Of a stretch of 64,000 nt of DNA, positions 36,801-49,620 are shown piece by piece. How positions within the stretch are numbered: the first letter of the stretch is position 1; every line of letters starts with the position of its first letter. The stretch is from the NCBI GenBank assembly GCA_027574665.1, contig CM050668.1, positions 8,084,001-8,148,000 on the forward strand, given 5' to 3'. This DNA is from Rhynochetos jubatus (Eukaryota; Chordata; Aves; Eurypygiformes; Rhynochetidae). The translations under genes and the position numbers were made by a program. Under the pieces are notes generated by a model. That model was not told the origin of the DNA, made no database searches, and saw only the letters and a program-made list of their open reading frames with translations.

Positions 36801-39800
36801 GCAAGAAGAGTGCATTAAGTGGCTTTACCCATTCCACATTATCCTATTCTGCATCTGTATTGATGGTATATGCTGAGTGAGTTAAAATCATTCTTTAGAG
36901 CATGGCTGTGTCTGAATTTATATTCTTTTCCCAAGGATGTGAGCAGGAAGCATGTTCTGAATCTTGAGATTCCACTCATCAGTGGAGTATGCTGCCCTTA
37001 TAACACTAAGCTGCCATGAAAACGATAGCTTCTATTACACTTTCATCATGAGAAGTTTCCACTACAGCTGGTTTAACAACACATTATACCTTCCATTTTC
37101 CGTGCTTATGTTGATGATTTAGAAAATTGTAAAATTTCATACAAGAGAAGAAGCCAGACCTAATTGCAACCTTCAAGTGTCAGCACTGCAGTTTAGTTTC
37201 TTCCCTCCCCACGCCTGCAGATTTCAAAGCACAAGAAATAATGCTGCAAGCAGCACCCAAGTGTAGGACTTTACTCACTCCTGCACTCATCTGTTCCTTC
37301 TCCGAGCAGGTGTATACATAGAAGTCTCTCTACATGGCCTAAACTCTCTCTCTCTCAATACAGGTTTGCTGACTTTTATAATTTCTCATTATGCAGCAGC
37401 AAATAATAGAAAAATCTTCACAGGGTCCAGATGCCATTAATGGATGAGTAGGGAAGGGAAAGACAGATGATGGCAATAACTATGTGATTATGTAGTTCCA
37501 AAACTCTGACAGAAGAACATTAATATCGGTTCCAAAGGGTCACTTCGGCAGTTCACTGTTGAACAGACGTCTGTATGGTCAGGTGACAACAAGTAGAACC
37601 TATTTAAAAGGTTCACCTATATATTTAAGTCAAAATGTATCATCAAGGATATGCTCCAAACCTTGTGTTTATAGCCTTCATTCATCTCTGCAGAGACGTC
37701 TTTCTCCTCTCTTCCACAGGTACCGTACCTTGCAAACAAAGTCCTTTTCACCTCTACCTCAGAACAGACAAGGGGCTACATAGTATATTCTGCTGTGTTA
37801 CTGTTCAGTAAAAGGAAAGAGAAGAAAACAGAAGCATGCATGAGTGCATGAAACAGACAGATTAGACACCTAAGGCCACCGACAACAGAAGCAGTACATT
37901 TGCGTCCACGATCTGCTTATGTTTTGTCTTAGAAAGCACATTAGGAATACACTACTAAGAAAATGTCACATGCCTAGTCAAGTTGAATGGAGAAGTTTAA
38001 CATTTCTTAGGGTCAGACCTTGAAGAAAATATCAGTTCTTTAAAGCACCAATGGAAAATTAGTTATTTAATTTCTTCAACCACAGTAAAATAAATGACTC
38101 TTTCTAATACCACTGTTAAATTGGAGCAGGTAAGAGTCTCCCTCACAAAAAAACGTATTGTGAAAAAACCCAACAAAACCCAAATAAAACCCATCTTTGT
38201 GGTGAATTCTGAAACTAACATTACAGGATACTGCTAAAAATTAACAGCATGTGTTTTCCTGCATAACCATGCACATTTTTTTCTACTAATGCTAATGCAA
38301 AACACTACTGTTGGTCCAAACATACCACTCCATGAAGTGGATCCATTCTGAACAGATGTGAGATGTAGAAAGGCCAGCAGAGATGCCGTGCAAAGCACTC
38401 AGCCTTGTTCTAACAGATGTAAGCAGCGTTGGAGTACTTTGGTGAGGCTAAGAACCACAGATTTGGTAACTTTTTGGTATTAAAAGTTATGCATAAACAT
38501 CTCTCTTCCAAGACAGATGACAGCATTTGCCTGCAGAGGTTCACTTCTGTTTTCTCCAAGACCAGCAGGAGCTGCTGAATAGTTGCAAGCAGGTAAGGCA
38601 GGATTGGAGCCCAATAAATCCAAGACCATTTAGTAATCTCTCATCCCATTGCTTCCAATCTTGCCTCTTCTCTTATTTGTCTGGGGCCTGAGATTCCTTT
38701 CATCAAACGCTGAAAGGCAATAATCTAGATCAAGACAAAGGGAATGAATTGTACTCTTGAAAGGACGATGGGGGTAACACACACCAAAAAAAACCCCAAA
38801 TCACACAGAAAGAAACACAGTTAATTGGAAAGCTGAACACCAAATACCCTTCCTTTTCCTTGATGCAGAAAGTGTATACCCCTACACATGCTCCTATCAA
38901 CAGAAAACCAGTGTTGACCACAGTCAATGTTCACAGGGAAATACTCTGCTCAATGAACGGCCAGACAGGTCATATCCCTTCCTCTGCGTTCAACTTCAGC
39001 TGGCCGCAAAGGGGAAGATTATCTTTATAAGTGATGTACACAAGATCACTGTAAATGCAGTATCTGGTTTTTAAATAACCTCTGTCAAATTATATAATCT
39101 AACAAATATAAAAACAAATGCATATCCCACCAACTAATCCTCACAAGAGCTGCATTCAGAAGGAAATCGAGAGCTCTGGCATTGTATTTATGTTGCTGGC
39201 TGAATCTACTAGGTATTATCAAGGCCAAGTTGTAATCTTCCTCAGAGAGGTTACCCCTCCCTTGCAGGGCAGAACTCAGTTTCACTGGGACCACTATCTG
39301 GCTCTCAGAGCATAAACTAAATAGTAGCAGCCAGGCCACGCTGCCGCAGCTCACACAGCCAAGAGCAAAGGAGGAAATGAAGAAGCTAGTACTGCCAGTA
39401 CTTTGCAGGGGGAATGAGAAGGTCAGCATTTCACAGATATGTTCTGCATATAGACACATGTGTATACATTTGCAAGAAGCTAGTTCCCTCCCCTTGGTGT
39501 GCTATGTGTTGTTCTGTACATGCAGCCCTCCGTTTTCTGATTGCAAGCCTGGAGGAACTACTGGAACAACCATGCAGGACACGGATGTAATTGTTTGACT
39601 TGTCTATATTCTATTTTATCAAGCTCTGACACACAAGTTGCACATCACAAGGTAAAAAAGGCAGCTCAGACATAGGGAGCTGATGTGGACCCCTGTTTTA
39701 GTAGCAGCACGCTGTTAGTGCTAAAGCCTTATGCTGCACAGACTTGTTTCCGTCACTCGCTACAAGAACGGCAATAGTTAAATTGGCATGCGGTTCCCTC

Positions 39801-42800
39801 CTGTATGTCACTGACATTTTTGTAGTACTGGAATCAGATAGACTTTTGCTGTTTCATCTCTATTAACTTGCTTGTTTTGTAATAACCAGGCTATTTTTAA
39901 AACCAGAATCATCTGTCCTGGATGTTTGGCTGTGTCTGAGTGCAGTACATGAATTAACCTGCAAATGTGCAAATTCAACAGCCTGCAATTATTGCAGCCA
40001 TCTTTCATTACAGACCCTTTTACACCAATAGCTTTCTTCCACACAGGATGACCTTCCCCAAAACTAGCAAAACGCACAACACAGGTATCAAATTTTACCA
40101 CACGCTCTCTTGTGGGCAGTGGAAAGGAGGCACCAGAGGCCAAGAAATGCAAAGAGCTTTGGAAGGTGAGCACTGCCCCTCAGCCCAAGGACAGGGAACA
40201 TGTGACTCTTCCTGCTGTCCGCCCTGGGGCTTTGCCAGGGGTGTTACCCCTGTACTCCAGAGCAGCTGCACATCACTCAGTGTCTTAGTTTGAACTGGTA
40301 TTACACACTGCTTGCTTCCTAGCTATGGCTGAGCACTGGGATCATTCATTAGAAATCAGTGTGTATATGCTGGGGAGGAACAATGGCAAAGGGAGTTGTA
40401 GAATTTAAAGACTGTTTTGTGGTATTTAATACAAAGTATTTCTAGATTGTATGCTTCATCACAGTTCTGGATATTTATTTTTGTTTAAAGTTTGCTTATA
40501 AATAATTTCCACTGCTTTATTTTGTTTTTTAAATGTCTTTTTTCCTAATTTAAGTTCCTTAAAGATGAAAAATACTTCTTACATACCCAGCTGGATTTTC
40601 AAATTCAGTTTTGCAGAATTTCAAGAATGAAGTATGTTGATTTATCTAAAGGGATGCTTGGATGCTGAAGGCACTAAGGCCCTTCTGTACCTAAGGGAAA
40701 CAGAGCTACAAAGTTACTACAGAATAACTGTTTCACAGCACTCCTTTCAGTGCAGTTTAGTTATTCACAGCAGCTCCAGACTTACTCCTGCAAAACAAAA
40801 GTCACCTTAATTTTAGATTAAGGAGTGAAAACAGAATATGTGTGACAGAAGAGTTAAATCTGCAGCAGCTAAACCACAAAGAATTTTCCCTGGCATAGAA
40901 GTATGCCCATTTCTGTAACATCACTTTTAAGGGAACAGTTGTGAAATAGCCACAAAAATCAATGTTAGGGAAGAGCAAGAATGCATTTTGCACTCTTTCT
41001 CTTCCACAGATTTCATTGCATTTCAGATGCACACTGAAACTGCAGAATCAAGCTTTGGCAGAACAATGGAATCCAAGTTTCAAGGTAGGTGATGATCCTT
41101 CATGGCAGTTCACTACTTTAGAGGCAGTTTTCATTAACATCTTCTCCAATAAACCAATCAATATTTATGTATGGAGGCAGAAACTGCTTCCTGTCTGAAA
41201 TCAGGGAAAGGAGAGGTCCCGTTCTCACACCTAAATGTATTAAAGTGATGAAACACTACTCTCTGAGCTTCTAGACACAACAGCATAGCCATATCCTCTG
41301 ACTGACCTGTCCCCAATTTGATTTTCATTTGTTTAATTCAAAAACAGAAAATGGACATTTGCTCTGGTTTAAACAAACTGCAGCAGAACCTCAGATAGAT
41401 GTTCTCTTCACGACATGAGTAAAGAAATCAGCGTATTGATGAAGGTTTATTCAGCTCAGGGACTCCCCAGCAGTGTCAGCCAGACACACCACTGCCCACC
41501 ACAACCAGAGCTCAGGCATAGCTCCAGAAGCCTGACACTATTTCTGCTGCCCGCAATGCTTGCCTTACACTGGCAGCACTTGGCCCAGCCTGAGAAAGGC
41601 CTATTTGCCTGTTCTCCACTGGACGTTTGGAGACAGCACGGAGGAAGCAGAAGGAAGAACTAGGCGTATTCAGTATCCTTGTATCTGTGCTATGCAGTAT
41701 AACAAGCTGTTTGGTGGTCTGTCTCAGGCACATGGAAAACCATTACCCCTGAGCTAGTACAGGTTCTCATGCCACTGTGAGTAGATCACATCAATATTGA
41801 TAGACTGATAGTAACTGCCAGCAGTAAAACGAACAGGCTATATAACCCAGGTCTGCTGACCTAACAATTTTTTTGAAGCTTACAAATAACATCATCATCA
41901 GATATTTCTGAAAAGGTTCATAAGCCTTACTGACATTTTAATATTTTGTTACACTGAACTTGGGCCTTGTAGCCTCCACCAAGCTTAACTGGGTAACCCT
42001 TAACAGACTGAATTAAAAAGGAAAATAAACAATTAATTTCTCCTGTAACATGCCAAACAGCAAGTGAGAGGACAGATTGTTTATTGACTTTCCTTTGCTC
42101 TTTGTCTTTCAAACACAGGACCACAGTGTGAGTCCCCCATTGCGCTGTGCCTTGTTTAACCAGGGACCACACAGACCCTCCTTTTGGTGGTCAGGAAACA
42201 CTAACAGCAGAGCAGACACTGGGGCTTCATAGCCTAAATCTGCTTGTCCTGACTGGACACATCAAAACTTCATTGGGAAACTACTGATTTGTTCTCCACT
42301 TGACCAAGTACTCTCATTCTAAAATATAATTTTAGCAAGCTAAATACTCAGAGAACTTTGTATCTTAGTAAATTATATTGTGTTCCATCCATAAACTGGG
42401 TCCTAAGAGGCCTAAGCATAATTCATAATAAGGCTCAAGATGTTAACTTTAGTATTTTGTACAAGGAACCGCACTAAGGAGTAAAGAGAGAAGCATCAGG
42501 TTCCCAAGGCTCTCCCTCTCCAACAGGGTATTACAGGAAAATAACACTCAATTTTCAGCATAAGACTTGGCTGCCCCTTCAAATGCTCAAGGCTGAAAAC
42601 TTTGGAAGCTTCCATTTTCTTATCTTCCAGTGCTTCCTCTCCTTATCAGGTGCTTACAGACAGCAATAGGATGATAGGGAAGCTGCTGCTTGTGCTGCAT
42701 CAGAAAGCAAAAAGCAGCACGGATGTGTACAAACACCCAACTCAAAGCCAAGCACCAGTTCCCCTCCTGCTTGTACAAGGCCTACAAATCAAGCACCAGT

Positions 42801-43780
42801 TGAGATTACACTTGCCTAAACCTTCACATTTAAATTTTTCTCTTGCCAGAATACACAAACAGAGGAAATTTGATTAACTCCCACTCCATAAAGGGCAACA
42901 CAGTCCTTCAATACCTTTTCACTTAATGAAAAGGACAGGCTACCAAAACACTTACTGAATTGAACAATATTCAACCCCAAGATGGTGCTTTCCTTTCTCC
43001 AGTTTGTATAACATGCTTGTAAAAAACGAGCTCGTACATCATTTAGAGAGATAAAGATTGCCACAGTGGCTATTATTGAAAAAGCGCAATCTACACATGC
43101 AACATCAACCCCATTCAATCCGTGACCACTTAAAACATCTCAGAAAACATGTGCAGAAAGTCAACTGCATTGAAACTCAAACAGGGAAATAAACTCCCAA
43201 GACACATGATGTACAAAACTTCAGATGGATCTCATGGTCCTAGACAGCAGTGGATTGCAAGAAAAAAAAAATTATTTTCCACCTTTTTTTTCCCCTACAA
43301 TCTGTCACACTATGTATTTTATGGGATGCCGGTGCACTAACAAGCATAAACTCAAAATCAGGTTTTTCCTATACAAGAGCTGAAGTAATCCTTCAGTCAT
43401 TCACATTCTTAATGTAAACAGCTACATAAACTCCCTATGTCCAAGCACAATGGATCAATAGATACTATGTCAGCAATATTCACAGATAGAGACCAGTTAC
43501 TGAACAGCTGACCACTCAAGTTTTGCACCAAATGTAGGCATTTTTTTAATTTAAAAACCTTGGAGGTGACTAATTAGGAAAAAAATGCCATATCTGCAGA
43601 AATATAAGAGGATACAATGAATAGTTTAATATAGATGTGCTGCTTTATTGAGAAAATTAATTAACTTTACCTCATCAATAGAAAATTCTAGATCAGGATC
43701 TTCCTACATGCATGATAACAAAGGGAAAAATAAATTCTACCTTAGCCATGTGTCTTGAGTGCACAGACATTGGCTGTAGA

Positions 43781-44700
43781 TCATAGAATCATAGAATGGT
43801 TTGGGTTGGAAGGGACCTGGGGAGTCTAGAGGGGTGGGAACTAGATGATCTTTAAGGTCCCTTCCAATCCAAACCATTCAGTGATTCTATGACCGTAAAG
43901 ACCACCTCATTCCAACCCCCTGCCATGGGCAAGGACACCGTCCACTAGACCAGGTAGCTGAAAGCCTCATTCAGCCTGGCCTTGGACACTTCCAGGGATG
44001 GAGAAGAGTTCTATAGCTTCTCTGGGAAACCTGTACCAGTGCTTCACCACCCTCTCTGGGAAGAGCTTCTTCCCTAGATTCAATCTAAATCTACCCTCTT
44101 TCAGTTTACAGCCATTACCCCTTGTCCTATCACTCCCTGTCCTTGTAGAAAGTCTCCCTCCAGCTTTCTTGTAGGCCCCCTTCAGGTGCTGGAAGGTGCT
44201 ATAAGGTCTCCCCAGAGCCTTCTCTCCTCCAGGCTGAAGAAGCCCAACTCTCTCAGCCTGTCTCCATCGCAGAGGTGCTCCAGCCCTCTGATCATCTTCG
44301 TGGCAGTCCTCAGGGCTGCTCTCGATCCATTCTCCACCCAGCCTGTCCTTGTGCTTGTGATTGCCATGACCCATGTGCAGGATCTTGCACTTGGTCTTGT
44401 TGAACTTCATGCAGTTGGCAGAGGCCCACCACTCCAGCCTGTCCAGGTCTCTCTGGATGGCATCTCTTCCCTCCAGTGTTGACCGCACCACACAGCTTGG
44501 TGTCACCAGCAAACTTGCTGAGGGTGCACTCAGTCCCACTGTCCATGTCACTGACAAAGATGTTAAACTGTACCAGTCCCAATACTGATCCCTGAGGAAC
44601 ACTGTTTGTCACTGGTTTCTACTCAGACACTGAGCCATTGACCACAACTCTCTGAGTGAGACCACCCAGCCAGTTCCTTATCCACTTTGTGGTCCACCTG
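43781..44700 (-). mobile_element. CR1 LINE fragment with reverse-transcriptase remnant, interrupted near its 3' end
   Basis: The minus strand carries CR1 from about 44700 to its 3' terminus at 43781. Translation in shifting frames shows the reverse-transcriptase palm region (VPQGSVLG, then [14 protein letters not shown], where FAGD replaces the catalytic FADD). It continues with [34 protein letters not shown] and the C-terminal [10 protein letters not shown]. The jump from [10 protein letters not shown] to the MIRGLEHL region lacks the NMSQQCALAAQKAN and LPLYSALVRP segments, so the copy is internally deleted. Close to the 3' end, at about 43818-43894, the element is interrupted by an oppositely oriented CR1 terminal piece. 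It is inactive. Confidence 0.9.
43820..43892 (+). mobile_element. Plus-oriented CR1 3'-terminal stub nested in a minus-oriented CR1
   Basis: The stretch reads ggtgggaactagatgatc, then the CR1 3' end in plus orientation, finishing with gattctatga. The host CR1 resumes immediately after it (taaagaccacctcattcc). Segments 43781-43817 and 43856-43892 are therefore 37-base inverted copies with three mismatches, separated by 38 bases. It is either a very short new CR1 insertion into the older copy or a fold-back product formed during insertion. Confidence 0.8.
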
Positions 44701-47060
44701 TCAAATCAAAGATGAAATATTCTTGGCTAACTTGCATGAAGAAAAAGAAGAGGTAGGCCCAAGTTTTTTCCATATAGCAAAATTTGCATTGGAAGTTGAT
44801 CCCAATCCTTGCACATCTGCCAATCAAGCAAGTATTTTCTTGTATGTCCTTTCTAAGCACTAAAGCCTTGGAACTGAGGATAGATCTTGCTGCAAAACAG
44901 CCTGTGCAGAGGAGCCCTACAAAGCATACAGCCACTGCCCCTACCTTAACAGGCAGGGTGCACTTCCATTACATCCCGGTGTCAGGGAGCATTTTCACAC
45001 TGCCTCAAGCTGCCAGGCTGGGTGGAAGAAACAGACAGAGAAGGTAATTATGCAGGAGTATGTAAATTGCTGCTATACTAGCATGGTAGACAGAAAGAAA
45101 TCCTGGATTAACATCCCAGAGCCCTGACACTGAGATTCTGATAATGTGCAGAGATTATATGCGTTATCCATTATTTTGCTGCTGAGGTGCAAAAAATTGT
45201 AATTGGTTAAACACACCTATGTAGGCTTTATGCATGTCCTGTATGTCATGCAAACTAGCCTGGAAAGGACCCCCTTGAACTTTCTCTAGGAATGTGCTGT
45301 TTGGGTGAAAGAACACATTTCAGAGGGATTAAGTGGAATAATCTCTTTGCCTTCAAATCAATGAGGCTCTTGACAAAGTAAGGTAGAGTTCAAGGGATCT
45401 GGAAAATATCCAAACCTGGTCCATAATCCTTCTTAACTGAGTGGAAAAAAGTTGGATATTGTTCTACATCCAACTGATTTTATATTAAGATTACCATGGC
45501 AGCCTCTGATACCACTTTGATACATGTGCATAGTCTCACGGGGGAGAGGAAAATCGTTTTCTAGTAGCATTGGTTGACGTGGGCAGTCTGCTGAATTGAG
45601 GTGCTGTGTATTTGTTAGCGCTCCTTCCCTGGATTTACACCTGGTTCCCACTACTTTGGTTCTACTTCAGTTAGAACCTCCAGTAAATTCAGGCAAAAAC
45701 TCTCATATCAAGTTAGCTTGCCAAAGCTGGTACAGACATTAAGAAACATATAAAGCAGAAGATAAAATCCTATTGCCTCTCTACCCAGCCACTGGTCATT
45801 CTGTGAGCAGCTTAGAGATGGATTGTTTGGCACTAATAAAAAGGAAAGAGGCCATGTACTGATTCAGTGTTTAGTCAGACGCACCTCAATCTTTGAAAAG
45901 CACCGTTGTGCGTTCTGGAAATAGCCACTGCTATTAACTATAGGATCACCATTGTGATAAATTACTTTAGCTTAAAAAAATTAATTTTCAGATCTAAGAC
46001 TCCAATCCTACAAATTCCTCATGCTCACATGGAAACCTTTTCTTATAAATGTAGTTAAGAGATTGAGTTTTCCCAGAGGATCATAAAGCAACTGTTGAAA
46101 ATAATCAGTCACACAGGGCATCTCATTAAGAATTAATTTGACATAGATTTCAATTAGTCTCATTTCTAACTAACATAACAATAGACCTGCTGGGGCAGAC
46201 AGCAAGATCTGAAGTTTCCTTTGGCTCTCTTTTACAGATCCTGAAAGAACTGAAAAAAGCCATCCACCCAGACAAGAAGTTACCCAAATCATAAAACATA
46301 TGGGCACGTTTTAACAACCAGGGAAAGATACAAGCTTGCATGGGTTGAGGTAAAGCTAGGAAGTGTAAGTCAGACAACATTCTGAGCAGAGGTTTTACAT
46401 CCACCTGTCATGCCTCTTCTGAAAATGTACATGACTGTCCTGCACACCTGACACAGCCTGGCAAACATAACTGTTGTTACCTGTCCAGCCTCCAGAGACC
46501 TGCAGCTGAGGGAACAGTCCAGAATCCTATACTAGCAATGGTTCCTCATATTGCATAATTCTTGATTAGGTTTTGTGTTTGATAAGTTCATTCAACTGTG
46601 TTTTGAGGCCATGTGGGTGTTTTTCTGTCCACAACACTCTGGCTGCTTGCTTTAAGGTTTATTAAGTTAGATAAATTCAGAGCAGAAGTTGCCCCATTTC
46701 CTGTTGAGGAACAATTCCTGTAAATAATTTGGTTTGTAAAGTTTTTGTTTGCTTCTTCCTGGAACCTGGAGAAGATCTTCTGTGTGCCTGAGGATGATGG
46801 GCTGATACTTGTCAGGAATACCAGAACCAAACCTGACAGACTTCCTCTGTAGCAGGGGGAAGGTGAAGTCCTGTGCTACTAATTAAGCAAAATGTTGGTT
46901 GTAAAGGTAGACAAAGAGACCTGAAGCTCTTCTGCTTAAATTGCCAGACTCACTCATGAGTCTCTCCCTGCAGGAAATGCCAAAGAACAGCTAAATTCCA
47001 TCCTCAAAATTCACTTCTGTTCCCCAGCCAGGAGCAAAATTCAGAAAATGACTGTAATCC

Positions 47061-47092
47061 ACTATTATTACTATTATTTTTATTATTATTAT
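47061..47092. repeat. ATT trinucleotide microsatellite
   Basis: An imperfect run of about ten tta/att units (actattattactattattt and on) lies in intergenic DNA. It is a candidate polymorphic microsatellite. Confidence 0.8.
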
Positions 47093-48606
47093 GGGACTCA
47101 TTAAAAACATTTTTAGCATCTTTTAGATGCAAGTTACCATGAGACAGCAATGGCCTAAGCGTCATCTGTAGAGGATTAATTCTCAGTGTATCTGGAGGGA
47201 CTTTCTCAGAATAATCAATGTATAGTAGTCTTGTAAGCAAGCTAATAAACAAATTAATCAAATACAACCACAGAATTATCTATAAAATGTGCAATAAGAC
47301 ACATGCTGTATTTTTAGCCTAAATTTCTACTTTCCCAACATGTTAGAGAGGCCAGTGATGTCACACACTATAAAAAATGCACTGCTTCTTCCCTCTGTGC
47401 TTGATCTACAGATGACGTGACTGCATGTGGGCTTCCAGCTAGGGAACATGTTATTTCATCTTAAACTATAAAGGCTTTTGCTCTTAATTCTACAGAACTT
47501 TCAGTGGCAAAGATCATGACTACTGCATCACAGATGAGGAGTACAGTAGGAAAGAATGCCTTGTGCAGTCAGATAAGGGCCAGAAGATGCAAAAGCAAAG
47601 GCTACTGAGTTAGAATTTTTAAGGAAGCCTGCTTAATGCTGGATACACAATTTAGAAGCTTCAGTGATATGTCCTTCACAAGAGTTAAGTAGTCCTTTAA
47701 TTTATGAGAATGTGTGCTTGCCTTCTGGATAACATACAGAACCAGAAGCTATTAAAAAGAGTATTCATTATAAGATTATTCACATTAACAGCATTTCCCC
47801 TCATAGCATTGGTGTTAATGGTCATGGTATTGACCCCGGCTTTGGTACAAGTTAGACGACTTACATTAGCAGGCATGTATTTCACATTAATATGAATCAT
47901 GAACTCCTGCTAGTGAGCTAAAACACAAAGTAGCAGGAACGAAAGGTTGTAAACAACTGCTTGACTGGAGATCCCAATCCCTCTACAGTATTCTAAACCA
48001 GCAAGAGGAAGTTTGGCACCTCTAGACAAAAGTCTATTCAGTGACAAGTCCTGCAGTTTTTGTGCCTGAAATGACATCTGATAGCTCAGTCCAGAGTAGT
48101 GGCACATTTGGAAAGGTACGACTCAACCCCCCCTGGGTTGTATAACAAGTGATTTAACAATGTCATATCACAGTAAAATTTGAAACTAGAGTTATTTTGC
48201 AGATGGTGGTATAGGACGAGGAAACAGTGTAGAATCATGCACAATGAAGAGAATACAGCCATACCATTGGTGTCACCACAAGACAAACAAACCCCTTCAT
48301 CTTTGTCTATATTCAGTTGCCCAGTGCAAGGGGAAACACAGCAAAGATGTGACACTATTGAGCTGGTAAGGCAAGAGCTTACCTATGGTTTCTTTAGGTA
48401 TACATTAGTGCCCAAAGTGCAAATGAACAGAAAATTGGACTACTGATTTTAAGTACAAACCATCCATATGCTGCATGGAGCCTAAATATGGAACAGCAAC
48501 GAGGCTTCAATTCAGTGGTTTTTGAATATCGTTGAAAGTGTAACAACAAATTAAAAGCTAAAACAGTGGTTTTATTTGCTGGCCACGTTCCCTTCCCCAC
48601 CCCCTC

Positions 48607-48621
48607 TTTTTTTTTTTTTTT
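48607..48621. repeat. T homopolymer, 15 bases
   Basis: A run of 15 T lies in the intergenic stretch, preceded by ccaccccctc. No function is suggested. Confidence 0.85.
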
Positions 48622-49587
48622 AAACCTAGCTAGTATTGATTCAGAAGTCCAAAAATCATCTAACATTTGAAGTAAGGAATACAGAATTTAAATGAGCTGG
48701 TTTTAATTTCTTTTTCATATTTCAGAATTTTAAAAAGCAGACATGCTGGTAAGACATTTTTCCTTTTTGCAAAACACTTGCATATTGACCTATGCCAATT
48801 TTTAAGTGAAAAATATTAGGCAAGCCTAGACACATTTTGATGCATATTCATAACTATCATTGTATTTATCTTCATGCTGCAGAGCATCCTATATGCAGTG
48901 CTGTGGGAAACCCAGACTGGAATGCATTTGTGCTTTCAGAACAAGTATGTCATTTAAGGATCATGCTCCTTCCATTTACAGAGGAAACAGTCACCTAAAG
49001 CAAACATCTCAGCCACTGAAAGCCATCTCTGAATTTTAAAATAGTTATCGGCTCATGGGAAAGGATTTGCAAGGTGTAAGAAGTTAGAAAGAATGTCCAT
49101 AACATCATAAGTAACACGCCACAAAAAACCCCCACACCCCTATGTGTAAATAGCAGGCTGTACATTAATTAACACACTTTATCTACACACTGCTTGCTGA
49201 CATTATTACAGCCCAAACAAGTGAATTCCTTCAGGGTCATTAGGGTGTAATTTCCCATTTAAGGCATACAGGGTGCATGCACACACTACTTCAACAGCCT
49301 ATAGCCCCAACACAACTAGAGTTCTGGCAGAACTCTACCAGACTAACGCTATTTTAGATGACCATGGCCAACCGCTGCAGGGCAGCCAGAAGCACAACAG
49401 TGAAACCAAGAGGCACGGGCCCCACTCTGCAAGCCTCCACTTACAGACCCTCTGTACACACGTGTTCAGTGTCAAAGGAATTTGGCCCAAGTGCAACGTA
49501 GTTAACTGCATTCACTGAACACATATATTGTAAACTCTCCTCTGAAAGACACTTCACTGATATATTTGATCCTTGTATCCTCCAATT

Positions 49588-49620
49588 AAAAAAAAAAAAA
49601 ACAAAAACCAAAACAAAAAA
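49588..49620. repeat. A-rich low-complexity stretch
   Basis: A run of 14 A continues into acaaaaaccaaaacaaaaaa. It could be the decayed tail of a retroposon, but no element body was recognised beside it. Confidence 0.75.

Noticed and set aside
41821-41870. Possible MIR 3' part (aacccaggtctgctgacc)
   Set aside because: Too short and without the neighbouring core sequence to support a call.
43967-44602. 211-codon minus-strand open frame
   Set aside because: It is decayed CR1 ORF2 read partly out of frame, already covered by the CR1 feature.
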